From a virus, in IMG/VR virus record IMGVR_UViG_3300034105_001609, positions 1 to 51,086 of that record: 51,086 bases of DNA. The stretch is one strand, 5' to 3'. How positions within the stretch are numbered: the stretch's first letter is position 1; every line of letters begins with the position of its first letter. The notes beneath the pieces are model-generated. The model worked only from the letters and a program-made list of their open reading frames with translations. It had not been told where the DNA came from and searched no databases. This document shows, one piece after another, positions 39,870 to 47,468 of the stretch. A program made the position numbers and the translations under genes.

Positions 39870-40166
39870 CTACTTTGTTGTTTTCTTTTTGTCAAAAGAA
39901 AGTTTTAATACTTGCCAATAAACCTCGTCAATCAGTGTTCCAAGTTCTTCTACTGCGTCTTCTTGCAGATCAGATAATCTTGCATGGATTAGTTCATGCG
40001 ACAAAACATTAAGAAGGTTACTTTGCGAGTTAGGATTAATGGTAATCAAGCGTTTTTCATAATCACAACAACCATCGTCTGTGACACCAGCAGTTTTTCC
40101 GGGATGTCCAAACTTAATAGTCCACAAGTGACCATTAATTCTTGCTTTTACGCTTTTTTTCGTCAT
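39870..40166 (-). CDS. SprT-like/HExxH putative metallopeptidase
   Basis: A 98-residue protein. Residues 15-50 contain a small beta region with CC, and LNVLSHELIHARL provides a zincin HExxH motif, followed by ED..EE which may give the third ligand. The ATG at 40166 was chosen because the 26-residue extension lies wholly in the previous gene's frame. Its role is unknown: processing of a virion protein or a host target are both possible. Confidence 0.6.
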   Translation of the reverse strand: MTKKSVKARINGHLWTIKFGHPGKTAGVTDDGCCDYEKRLITINPNSQSNLLNVLSHELIHARLSDLQEDAVEELGTLIDEVYWQVLKLSFDKKKTTK

Positions 40167-40398
40167 GGAAGAAATAATGTGGAGTCTTGTGCATTGTCTT
40201 GTTTTTTTTCGGCAAGAAATAATATTTCTTCTCAATAATTCCAAGTTTTACTCCAGCATTTAATCGTTTATTTGTTGCGCTTGCAGTAATATTCCACAAC
40301 TTGCACAAATCTTTGGATGAATACCAACCTTTAGGAACGGATTCGTATTGTTTATAGATACTATCTTGAATGATTTTTAGAAAGTCGTTAGGTGTCAT
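40135..40398 (-). CDS. small winged-helix-like DNA-binding protein
   Basis: An 87-residue protein with WYSSKDLCKLWNITASATNK, then LNAGVKLGIIEKKYYFL, a helix-turn-helix with a short beta-wing, and a Lys/His-rich basic tail. The ATG at 40398 overlaps the phosphoesterase stop (ATGA). It may be a late transcription regulator or a structural accessory. Confidence 0.55.
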   Translation of the reverse strand: MTPNDFLKIIQDSIYKQYESVPKGWYSSKDLCKLWNITASATNKRLNAGVKLGIIEKKYYFLPKKNKTMHKTPHYFFHDEKKRKSKN

Positions 40399-41141
40399 GG
40401 AAGTCTCCAAGGTTGCCCATGTTCGCGGCTTGTAATGTGAATGCAGGATTGTTTTAGCTCTTCGCAATATTCACCCCAAAGGAATGCCTGAGTCCACGCA
40501 AGTGTCGCCCTGCGACATTTAGCGTAATCCATAGACGAACGCTTTGTAAGCGTCCCAATATTATATCCCATGCCACCAACAAGGTTCCTTCCGGGTTGCA
40601 TTGATACCTTATGCGAATGCCCAAAGACAATTTTACGCCTCACACTATTGCAGAATGCTTCTGCGGTGTCTCTCGCGGCCATCTCGTTGAAAAGAACACC
40701 ATGCTGGAATCCTATGTCAGCAAGGTCAAACATCTGAAACACTCCATCCCACGGAAGTAATGGTGCGCGTAGTTTTTTACAACATTCTTCAATAGCTTCA
40801 ACAATTTTGTGGGCGGCATGAGCTACGACGGCATTATTGCTTGATCGTAGCCTCCATGCTCTATCTTCATGGTTTCCACAAAGGACAACATTTGCACCAA
40901 GCATTTTGAGGTGCATCAATCCAGTGTCAATGTCTGGAATTAGCGGTTCTGCTTCACTCGATCCTTTTGCGCCTGCCATCAAAGCGGTTAAATCAACGAA
41001 ATCTCCGAGGTGAATTGTTGTATGTGGTTTAAAGTCATTTTTGAACCGCATCACACTATCCAAAGCTTCCTTGTCGCAGTATTTTGCATGACTGCATGAA
41101 ACTGCCAACACCTTCTTCCATTTGTGTGTTATATTAGCCAT
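40395..41141 (-). CDS. calcineurin-like metallophosphoesterase
   Basis: A 248-residue enzyme. GDFVD lies at 46-50, GNHE at 89-92, HG near 147-148 and GHSH at 174-177, the standard metallophosphoesterase set. The first metal motif DxH reads C16-S-H18, so the usual Asp is missing, which may alter metal binding. It sits two bases after the endolysin. The substrate (nucleotide, DNA end or phospho-sugar) is unknown. Confidence 0.8.
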   Translation of the reverse strand: MANITHKWKKVLAVSCSHAKYCDKEALDSVMRFKNDFKPHTTIHLGDFVDLTALMAGAKGSSEAEPLIPDIDTGLMHLKMLGANVVLCGNHEDRAWRLRSSNNAVVAHAAHKIVEAIEECCKKLRAPLLPWDGVFQMFDLADIGFQHGVLFNEMAARDTAEAFCNSVRRKIVFGHSHKVSMQPGRNLVGGMGYNIGTLTKRSSMDYAKCRRATLAWTQAFLWGEYCEELKQSCIHITSREHGQPWRLP

Positions 41142-41143
41142 AT

Positions 41144-41659
41144 TTATTTCTTTGATGGATGTATGCGAATCAAATCTTTTACAAGTGATTTTTTTCTAAT
41201 CTTTCTCCAGACACCATCTCCACTTGTTGAGTCACGATCACCTTTTCCATTGGTATTTCCTTCAAGAGTTACAATTTCAGAACCGCAATCTTTAATAACA
41301 AATCCAACGTGAGAAAAATCAAATGTTACGATATCTCCCATTTGCGCTTTATGCGTTTCATTGAAGATGTCAGTGGTATTTGGACGTTGCAAAGCCCAAG
41401 ATTTCAAACCATATGCAAGTGCTGTTTTTGGTCTCCATTCTTCTGGACTTCTGCGTTGTAAATTAAGCCAAGTTACAACTTGTGGAATCTCAATCCATTC
41501 ACGGATACACCAGTCAACATAAGCGGCACACCAAGGCCAAGCTCCGGGGTCAAGTTCTGTTGCGGATTGATATTCTTTAATTCGCGCACCACGATTATTT
41601 CCGCCTTCTTCTCTTACACCAACTTCCGCAGAAGCAATGGCAATAAGCCTGTGAAGCAT
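41144..41659 (-). CDS. endolysin, CHAP/NlpC-type peptidase
   Basis: A 171-residue peptidoglycan hydrolase of the TIGR02594/CHAP type. The catalytic Cys is C44 (WPWCAAYVDW), His is H117 (FSHVGFV) and Asn/Glu lie at 133-135 (LEGNTNG). The Gly-rich N-terminus and the length fit the family. It would cleave cell-wall peptide bonds at lysis. Four small membrane or lipid-anchored genes lie around it. Confidence 0.82.
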   Translation of the reverse strand: MLHRLIAIASAEVGVREEGGNNRGARIKEYQSATELDPGAWPWCAAYVDWCIREWIEIPQVVTWLNLQRRSPEEWRPKTALAYGLKSWALQRPNTTDIFNETHKAQMGDIVTFDFSHVGFVIKDCGSEIVTLEGNTNGKGDRDSTSGDGVWRKIRKKSLVKDLIRIHPSKK

Positions 41660-41662
41660 TTA

Positions 41663-41836
41663 TTATTTTTGTTTGCGGAATACGTTTATTGCGCCAATAA
41701 CTGCCATGCCAGCGGCAGCAATAGCATTTGCTTTGCTTGGATCAATAACAATACCAGCAGCGGATGCAATAAATACAATTCCGCGCCATGTGGAGTTTTC
41801 CGTGAGTCTGTCAAGGATATAATTTACGATTTTCAT
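41663..41836 (-). CDS. 57-residue membrane protein beside endolysin
   Basis: Direct translation gives MKIVNYILDRLTENSTWRG, then a hydrophobic stretch (IVFIASAAGIVIDP, IAAAGMAVIGAINVF) and a basic end. I recognise the layout from small phage membrane proteins next to lysis genes, sometimes called holins. Its ATG overlaps the upstream lipoprotein stop (ATGA). Confidence 0.6.
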   Translation of the reverse strand: MKIVNYILDRLTENSTWRGIVFIASAAGIVIDPSKANAIAAAGMAVIGAINVFRKQK

Positions 41837-42036
41837 TTATCTTTATATAGGTTTGGTTGTGGGATAATTGGATTAAACCAATCTATTTCTTGTTCTGGAG
41901 GGAGATATTTTACATTAACTGAAATTCTTAACTTTCCGTAGTCTCCAATATTGTTTCCGATTGGAGGAATTGGAACTGAAATGCAACTTGTAAATGCAAA
42001 GCACACAAGCAGCATTAATGAAAATTTAAAAAACAT
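41833..42036 (-). CDS. small lipoprotein, possible outer-membrane spanin
   Basis: A 67-residue protein with a lipoprotein signal (MFFKFSLMLLVCFAFTSC); the acylated cysteine is C18. The mature part is Pro-rich (PIPPIG, LPPEQE). Position between the holin candidate and the endolysin suggests an Rz1-like spanin, but no inner-membrane partner is clear. The ATG at 42036 was preferred to the TTG one codon upstream. Confidence 0.55.
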   Translation of the reverse strand: MFFKFSLMLLVCFAFTSCISVPIPPIGNNIGDYGKLRISVNVKYLPPEQEIDWFNPIIPQPNLYKDK

Positions 42037-42075
42037 CAAGATTTATTTTTATGTTTAAATGCAATTTTTCTGGTT

Positions 42076-42252
42076 TCATTGTTTACGAATTTTGTTGAAC
42101 ATATAAACTATCGTCATAATTCCTGCAATTAAAGAAACAAATAATCCTCCAAGCCGTAAACCAGCTTCAATGTGCGGCATTAAACTAATCATAAACCCAG
42201 TAAAACTGGTAGTTGTTCCAATAATTCCAGTGAATGTTGTGTTGTCGTTCAT
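42076..42252 (-). CDS. 58-residue holin-like membrane protein
   Basis: Direct translation gives MNDNTTFTGIIGTTTSFTGF, then hydrophobic helices (MISLM, LFVSLIAGIMTIVYMF) and a basic tail NKIRKQ. Size, charge pattern and position upstream of the endolysin fit a class II/III holin. No specific family is recognised. Confidence 0.55.
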   Translation of the reverse strand: MNDNTTFTGIIGTTTSFTGFMISLMPHIEAGLRLGGLFVSLIAGIMTIVYMFNKIRKQ

Positions 42253-42256
42253 CTGT

Positions 42257-42502
42257 TTAGAATGTTATTAATTTCCACTTTACTTCTACCCTATCATCAA
42301 ACCACTCAAGGTAACTTTCCCATTCTGTTTCTGGGCCGGGAGGTTCTGCCTTAATTAGTTCTACAAGCGTTGGATCAACCCAATCTTCTGGCACTGGATA
42401 TGGTCGAATGGTGTCAATGCGAGGATTACCTTCATCGTCCAGAACAACACTGGAGAGATATTTTTCTCCGTTTGGAAATATGAGTCCGTATGTTTTAAGC
42501 AT
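42257..42502 (-). CDS. small tail-fibre-associated protein
   Basis: An 81-residue acidic protein (MLKTYGLIFPNGEKYLSS) rich in Trp, Pro and Glu. It follows a fibre gene by four bases and may be a fibre assembly chaperone, by position only. Confidence 0.45.
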   Translation of the reverse strand: MLKTYGLIFPNGEKYLSSVVLDDEGNPRIDTIRPYPVPEDWVDPTLVELIKAEPPGPETEWESYLEWFDDRVEVKWKLITF

Positions 42503-42506
42503 AATA

Positions 42507-43880
42507 TTAAGTTCCGTAAGCTACTTCTACTGCGTCAACCGAGGCTACCCACCGCCATGTTTCAGCAGCGATACCTGTAACCAATATGCGAAGTGTGTCA
42601 TCAGTGTTATTTGCAGAAAGCGCAATCGTTGTTCCTGCGGCGTTATCTGTTCCAATAGTAACTGGAGCGTAAACCTGTGAAGAAGTTCCACCAACATTCT
42701 TCACGCAGTATTGGCGCAAGTAGTGAGCTACGGCAGTTCCATCTGATTTTGTTCCAGTAATGTTAATTGTGCAGGCGATGATTTTTCCAGATGGGATTCC
42801 AAGATAGGTTGTGGCTCCGTCCAATGCCATCTCAACTCCAGTATTGGTAGTTGTCTTGCAACGAAGGACGAAGCGGGCGCGTTGGGCGTCGCCATTTGCG
42901 GCAAATTGGCCGCCCGCATGGGCTTGCATCATCGTTCGGTCTGCTCTTGAATCTCTTCCTGTTGCAAGTCCACCAATAGCTGTTGCTTGAACAGCCCATC
43001 CGATTGCAAATGAAAATGTGGTAGAGGCTGTTGAGCCTCCAAATGCAATTGATGATATTCCAGAAGCAGTCGAGTTATTTCCAAAAGCCAAGGCTCTTTG
43101 ACCAGACGCTACATTGCCATCACCTATGCATGTCGCCGAAATTCCCGAAGCGATGTTTCCATTTCCTCCACCAATAAATGCATATTGACCGCTGGCTACT
43201 TGAGTGGCCGCGCTCCTATTGTTTTGCAAATCAACCGCATTCGCACCCCTTGCATTTCCGCCAGTTGTCGTTCCATCTGGCTTTGGCCCTAAAATAAAAG
43301 CACCTGTGCCTTTTGGCTTGAGAACTAAATCGGAATTTGTTGCTGTGGTATTCTCGGAAAGAGTTACATTTGCAGATACACTATGACCATTTACAAGCGT
43401 TCCTGCGGTAATATTGGTCGTGAAATTAATTGCTCCTCCACCAATGCTGGTTTCGAGCTTAAAGGTAGCTCCAGAAACATCACGGACGAAATAGTTGGTA
43501 GTAGTATTGAGTCCAGTTCCACCTGTGAGCGCAGTGAATCGAACAGGTTGCCCATTGGCAAACGCAGAACCTGTAGCGGTAATAACATCTGTTAGAGCAT
43601 CACCAGTTATTCCAGTAATTGAAACAATAGCGTCTTCGACAATAAGACCAGAGTTTTGCAAAGTAGCTCCAGAGGTTCCATCTGCACGAAGGATAGAATT
43701 ATCAACTGGGCCTGTGGTAATACTTCCACCAGCAAAGTTCCATACAACACCAGTTCCCGGATGTCTAAAATAAATCTTTTGATCTGTATGGTTTATTGCG
43801 CCTTCACCCAAGGCAAGATTTGCAGTCGTAGGAATATTCCCAGCAACAATTGATTTTTTTAATTTTATGACATTGGCCAT
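42507..43880 (-). CDS. tail fibre with YadA-head-like repeats
   Basis: A 457-residue protein. The N-terminus is a phage fibre start (VIKLKKSIVAGNIPTTANLA, GEGAINHTDQKIYF). Residues ~125-170 contain the module LNTTTNYFVRDVSGATFKLE, also seen in the adaptor-like protein. Residues ~235-310 have ASG....IGGG/AFG repeats as in trimeric autotransporter heads (ATQVASGQYAFIGGGNGN, NVASGQRALAFGNN). The C-terminus is a beta-sandwich (TWRWVASVDAVEVAYGT). Probably trimeric. Confidence 0.7.
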   Translation of the reverse strand: MANVIKLKKSIVAGNIPTTANLALGEGAINHTDQKIYFRHPGTGVVWNFAGGSITTGPVDNSILRADGTSGATLQNSGLIVEDAIVSITGITGDALTDVITATGSAFANGQPVRFTALTGGTGLNTTTNYFVRDVSGATFKLETSIGGGAINFTTNITAGTLVNGHSVSANVTLSENTTATNSDLVLKPKGTGAFILGPKPDGTTTGGNARGANAVDLQNNRSAATQVASGQYAFIGGGNGNIASGISATCIGDGNVASGQRALAFGNNSTASGISSIAFGGSTASTTFSFAIGWAVQATAIGGLATGRDSRADRTMMQAHAGGQFAANGDAQRARFVLRCKTTTNTGVEMALDGATTYLGIPSGKIIACTINITGTKSDGTAVAHYLRQYCVKNVGGTSSQVYAPVTIGTDNAAGTTIALSANNTDDTLRILVTGIAAETWRWVASVDAVEVAYGT

Positions 43881-43895
43881 GATTTTAGGTGAGTT

Positions 43896-43929
43896 ATAAG
43901 GAGGCGAGGTATTGACCACGCCTCCTTAT
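43896..43929 (-). other. strong intercistronic hairpin with SD-like arm
   Basis: A perfect 11 bp stem (ATAAGGAGGCG with CGCCTCCTTAT, arms 43896-43906 and 43919-43929) with a 12-base loop, between two fibre genes. On the minus strand no U-run follows it; on the plus strand TTTTGTTTG follows. One arm holds TAAGGAGG, the full Shine-Dalgarno consensus, sealed by its complement. Possible RNA stabiliser or plus-strand terminator. Confidence 0.5.
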
Positions 43930-43940
43930 TTTGTTTGTTT

Positions 43941-44858
43941 TTAGTAAGTTCCGCCATCAATAACCGACTCAAGAGCGGCGATGCGGGATTCGTGATCCGC
44001 AACATCAGACTCAAGATCAGTTAGACGTGCGCTAACTCCAACAGTTTCCAAGGTCGTGATACGATTGGAAAGGCTGGTGTCGGCAGTAGAACGAGTGCTT
44101 GCCTCTGCATCAATGTTGTCTTGGAGGACACCATCAGCAAGTTCCAAAGCGGCAACGGCAGTTGCGCGAGCGGAAGCTTCTGCGGAAACAGCGGCGATAC
44201 GAGCAGTCTCTTCAGCAGAGATGTCGCTTTCGGCTGCGGTCACACGCGAGGCCAAGGCTGTCGCTGAAGTAACTACACCATCAATGCGGATACCGAGAGC
44301 GGTGTCAGCGTTGGTGCGGTTGGTGACTTCGTCTGCGAGAGCAGCATTGTTCGACGTAACGTATCCAGCAAAAGCTGTGTCGCTCGTTGTATCAATCGAG
44401 TTGATAAGTGTAACGATCTCGGCAAAGCTGTCTTTGTCTGCATCAGAGGCAGAAAGGATTGCAGAAACGTCACCTTCAACAGAGGTCACACGCACGTCGA
44501 GTGCCGAATCAGCAGCTTCCAGCGTGGACTGGGCAGCAGCGATAGCAATGCCACGGGCGGTTGCTTCAGCGGAGATGTCGTCAGCGAGGTCGCTCTCAGC
44601 ACCTTGGGCGCGAGTTACTTCAGCACTGATGCTGTTAGTGAGCGTTGTGTCAGCGGATTCACGGGCCGAAGTCTCGGTCGCAACTGCGCTGGAAACAAAT
44701 GTTTTCTTAGCGAAAACGTGTTCGCCACCGACTGCCAATACTCCTTCGGCTGTGCCGACGAAGAGTGACTTGTTAAGCACGTCCATTGCCAACTCGCCAG
44801 TCTGAAGACTAACGGGTGCGCCTGAACCGCGTTTGATTTTAATGATTGGATTACTCAT
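43941..44858 (-). CDS. coiled-coil fibre protein
   Basis: A 305-residue protein. The N-terminus (PIIKIKRGSGAPVSLQTGEL, AMDVLNKSLFVGTAEGV) is typical of phage fibre proteins. From about residue 55 it becomes a long Ala/Ser/Thr/Asp-rich helical repeat with ADT.L..RI or AE.SAR units and ends SRIAALESVIDGGTY, resembling trimeric coiled-coil whiskers. Its G/C content is visibly higher than in neighbouring fibre genes. Confidence 0.65.
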   Translation of the reverse strand: MSNPIIKIKRGSGAPVSLQTGELAMDVLNKSLFVGTAEGVLAVGGEHVFAKKTFVSSAVATETSARESADTTLTNSISAEVTRAQGAESDLADDISAEATARGIAIAAAQSTLEAADSALDVRVTSVEGDVSAILSASDADKDSFAEIVTLINSIDTTSDTAFAGYVTSNNAALADEVTNRTNADTALGIRIDGVVTSATALASRVTAAESDISAEETARIAAVSAEASARATAVAALELADGVLQDNIDAEASTRSTADTSLSNRITTLETVGVSARLTDLESDVADHESRIAALESVIDGGTY

Positions 44859-44859
44859 G

Positions 44860-44899
44860 TTTTATTTTTTATTTTTTGTTTGTTGTTGTTGTTGTTTGT
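44860..44899 (-). promoter_or_regulatory. unstructured CAA/A-rich leader
   Basis: Directly upstream of the coiled-coil fibre gene the minus strand carries several CAA repeats followed by A-rich DNA (AAAAAATAAAAAATAAAAC) up to the ATG, and no Shine-Dalgarno. Such unpaired A-rich leaders can enhance ribosome entry. Its effect here is inference. Confidence 0.35.
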
Positions 44900-44900
44900 T

Positions 44901-45152
44901 TTACTCAAATTCGCCAGCATCTATAATTGAAATTAATAACGCATACGATTGAGAGTCTATTGACCACCGCCATGGGAGTCCCGTATCAAGGGCGATGTAA
45001 AGCCTATTATTACGACCAGTAGTTGGAAATGATCCTCTATTTGGATATTCAACTATGCTGTCGTTAGGTAAAAGTAAATTAGGCGGGAGTATGATCTGCT
45101 TAGATGTAAAATCTAAGGTGTCAGAAAGTTGATTTGATGTGAGTCTTGTCAT
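44901..45152 (-). CDS. small fibre-region protein
   Basis: An 83-residue beta-rich protein (MTRLTSNQLSDTLDFTSKQI) ending SLLISIIDAGEFE-like. Its ATG shares a base with the preceding stop (TAATG). No family recognised; probably a tail-fibre component, by position. Confidence 0.5.
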   Translation of the reverse strand: MTRLTSNQLSDTLDFTSKQIILPPNLLLPNDSIVEYPNRGSFPTTGRNNRLYIALDTGLPWRWSIDSQSYALLISIIDAGEFE

Positions 45153-45517
45153 TAGAAACTACCTCCATCTACTTCGCTTGAATTTGTCAATGCTCCAATT
45201 TGTTCTGCTGTAAATGTTACAGACGATGGAAGTAAGATCAGTCTCGTAATGACGATTTTATCGCCAATCGGTAGTGCTGCATTCAATACCACTTTATTAT
45301 TTGGTATGTCAAGTGTATAATCGCTGCCCGGTTCTTGTGATACACCATTGATATAAACAAAAACACTACTTGGGCCATCAGATGAAGTTAGTGTTCCGGG
45401 CGCAATAAATTCAGTCTGGATGTCATCTCCATCGTATCTGGTTGTCTGAAAATTTATCAGACCAGTCGAAGGAGCAATATCCAGCTTACCTGTAAATGGA
45501 TTGAATTTTAATGCCAT
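45152..45517 (-). CDS. short fibre protein with FNPFTGKLD start
   Basis: A 121-residue protein starting MALKFNPFTGKLDIAP, then a beta domain containing VFVYINGVSQEPGSDYTLD, the same class of fibre motif as in the 39186 gene. FNPFTGKLD is also the start of the larger fibre gene next door, so both probably dock to the same partner. Confidence 0.6.
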   Translation of the reverse strand: MALKFNPFTGKLDIAPSTGLINFQTTRYDGDDIQTEFIAPGTLTSSDGPSSVFVYINGVSQEPGSDYTLDIPNNKVVLNAALPIGDKIVITRLILLPSSVTFTAEQIGALTNSSEVDGGSF

Positions 45518-45525
45518 ATTATACT

Positions 45526-45615
45526 TTAGAGTATTCCATTTCTGGATTTTTTGGCAATGTTTTTTAGTCGATTTATGACTTTAACTTTGCTGTTATTGTT
45601 TATAATAATTGCCAT
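45526..45615 (-). CDS. possible 29-residue basic peptide
   Basis: A frame reading MAIIINNNSKVKVINRL, then NIAKKSRNGIL, in the gap between two fibre genes, starting 16 bases after a stop. Its only support is a proper ATG and a basic composition. It may be non-coding spacer. Confidence 0.25.
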   Translation of the reverse strand: MAIIINNNSKVKVINRLKNIAKKSRNGIL

Positions 45616-45631
45616 GGAAATACGTTAAAAA

Positions 45632-47134
45632 TTAAGAGATAAATCTCCATGAAAACCAAGTATTAAGATCAAATGTATTCGTTAACGGCCTCGCAAAAGG
45701 AATGGCGGTTGCATAATTTCCTTGAGCGCGAAGATTTATTATATCTCCAGCAACAAGATAAAATGATGAACTTACGCTCTGTATATAATCTGTTGTTGTT
45801 GAAACAACTGCAGTTTGTGCTATGGTTGCTTGTTCGGCTTCTGGTGAACGGGTAATGTCAATTGATGCCACTTTATTTGTGCCAACATTCCAAGTTGCAC
45901 CATTTGCTGTTACGGATATGTTAAAATCTAATTGATATAGTCCCGTTTGAACTACAACAAAATCAGCAGAGCCTGCTGTATGTGTGATATATCCATTGCT
46001 ATTATTCCACGATCCATCAGCATCAAAAGTAATATCTGTGCTGCCGCTTACAAGATTTTGCTGTGTTGTTTTATAGTAAGTTGATTGATATACTTGCGAT
46101 GCTATATAAGCTGTAGTTTGGATAGTTCCATTACCAAATTTAATTCCGCTTGTATCAACTGATAGAGCAACAGTTGCATCTGGAGTAACACCAACTCCTA
46201 CTCTCCCAAGATTTGAAATAACAAAAGCAGTCGAGTCAGGAGATGTTTCATCCTCAACTCGCAAAGCCTCTCCTGCGCCTCGTTGAGTAACGCGCAATGC
46301 CGTTGTTGCACTTGAGACATCAACTGCTTGCGGTTGATTAAAAGTATTCTGTAAGTTTGTTTGTGCGGTGTTATAAACTGTGGAATTTGATCTGTATGCC
46401 AATCTATTTCCGCTTGTTATCCATACGTCTCCATTTGTTGTTGTCGTTGGACTCGTTCCCGTAATAGCATTTCCGATATTTAATTTGGAAGCGGTATCAT
46501 CTGCCGCAGCAACTAACTTCCCCGCCATCGTGTCGCCAGACTTTAAAACATAAGCAGAAAGGTCTACAGAAGGAAGGGAAGTAGTAACTTGAGCAACATT
46601 TGCATCCTCAAAGTGCATTGTCATTGTTCTACCGCCAAGATTAAGCGCGTAAAATTTAACTACAATTCGATCTGTAGCTAAAATATTTGTCGCTGGGACT
46701 GGAATGCTCCACAAATACAATTCATTTACAGTTCCATCTGTAATTGTATGTGGATTAGAAATATTTGTTGCAATTAGCGTTTCTGTTCCAGCAAGATTAC
46801 GCGAATAAATTTCACCATAAATTTCAGGTGTCCCACCGTTGGAATTCATTGAAACATAATTCTCAAAATTCCAGTTACCTGATGGGATTGTTGTAACATT
46901 TGGATTATTTAAAACTGTTGCAAATGAACCTACTAATTGTGTTCCTGCGCCAGTAGCCGTTAGCGTAGTCCCTGCACCAATTACTAAATTTTTAGACATC
47001 TCATAGTATCCAGAGATACTTGATGCATTTGAGCGATTGAAGTAATATATTGCCCCAAAAGCACCGCCGCCACCGCCACCACCTGTTCCAGTAAAATCAA
47101 GTTTGCCAGTAAATGGATTAAAGGCAAATGCCAT
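45632..47134 (-). CDS. tail fibre with C1q-like C-terminal domain
   Basis: A 500-residue protein. It starts MAFAFNPFTGKLDFTG, followed by a poly-Gly linker (residues 17-24), beta-rich fibre sections (MAGKLVAAADDTASKLNIGN, NLGRVGVGVTPDATVALSV) and a C-terminal jelly-roll-like domain (GLYQLDFNISVTANGATWNV, SSSFYLVAGDIINLRAQGN) resembling C1q/TNF heads of receptor-binding fibres. It probably forms trimers and binds the host. Confidence 0.7.
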   Translation of the reverse strand: MAFAFNPFTGKLDFTGTGGGGGGGAFGAIYYFNRSNASSISGYYEMSKNLVIGAGTTLTATGAGTQLVGSFATVLNNPNVTTIPSGNWNFENYVSMNSNGGTPEIYGEIYSRNLAGTETLIATNISNPHTITDGTVNELYLWSIPVPATNILATDRIVVKFYALNLGGRTMTMHFEDANVAQVTTSLPSVDLSAYVLKSGDTMAGKLVAAADDTASKLNIGNAITGTSPTTTTNGDVWITSGNRLAYRSNSTVYNTAQTNLQNTFNQPQAVDVSSATTALRVTQRGAGEALRVEDETSPDSTAFVISNLGRVGVGVTPDATVALSVDTSGIKFGNGTIQTTAYIASQVYQSTYYKTTQQNLVSGSTDITFDADGSWNNSNGYITHTAGSADFVVVQTGLYQLDFNISVTANGATWNVGTNKVASIDITRSPEAEQATIAQTAVVSTTTDYIQSVSSSFYLVAGDIINLRAQGNYATAIPFARPLTNTFDLNTWFSWRFIS

Positions 47135-47135
47135 A

Positions 47136-47408
47136 TTAAGAAATTACTACTTTTACCAAATTAGCATCATTAACAATTGGTGGTTGCACTGAATATGTCA
47201 ATGTAAGAGTAGCAACAACGGCAGATGCTTTGTTATATACAACAGTAGCAATGTTATTTGTAGCTCCATAATATGTCAACGCAAGCTCATCGTATTCTGG
47301 AATTTGAAATCCTTGAATGTCTGCAAGAGATGTTTCAATTGAACTAACTCCATCCAAAACAAGATGGCGATATTTTGCTGTGTCGAGAATCGAGGGAATG
47401 TTATCCAT
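47136..47408 (-). CDS. small head/fibre-region protein
   Basis: A 90-residue beta-rich protein (MDNIPSILDTAKYRHLVLDG) directly after the capsid gene. No family recognised. It could be a decoration or fibre-attachment protein, by position only. Confidence 0.5.
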   Translation of the reverse strand: MDNIPSILDTAKYRHLVLDGVSSIETSLADIQGFQIPEYDELALTYYGATNNIATVVYNKASAVVATLTLTYSVQPPIVNDANLVKVVIS

Positions 47409-47426
47409 AATAATTTAAGCTGATGA

Positions 47427-47454
47427 GGCGGGAGAAGAATTAACCTCTCCCGCC
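47427..47454 (-). other. 9 bp hairpin after the capsid gene
   Basis: GGCGGGAGA (47427-47435) pairs perfectly with TCTCCCGCC (47446-47454) around a 10-base loop, starting 15 bases after the capsid stop. No U-run follows on either strand. It probably stabilises or delimits the capsid mRNA, or partly stops transcription. Confidence 0.5.
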
Positions 47455-47468
47455 GATATCAACTTATC

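Noticed and set aside
42025-42078. 17-codon frame between the holin-like gene and the lipoprotein
   Set aside because: It begins in an ATGA overlap but is very short, A/T-driven and overlaps the lipoprotein start; not enough support for a gene.
44056-44805. 249-codon plus-strand frame opposite the coiled-coil fibre gene
   Set aside because: The repetitive Ala/Ser/Thr composition of the real gene keeps the antisense frame open; no start context and no plus-strand operon.
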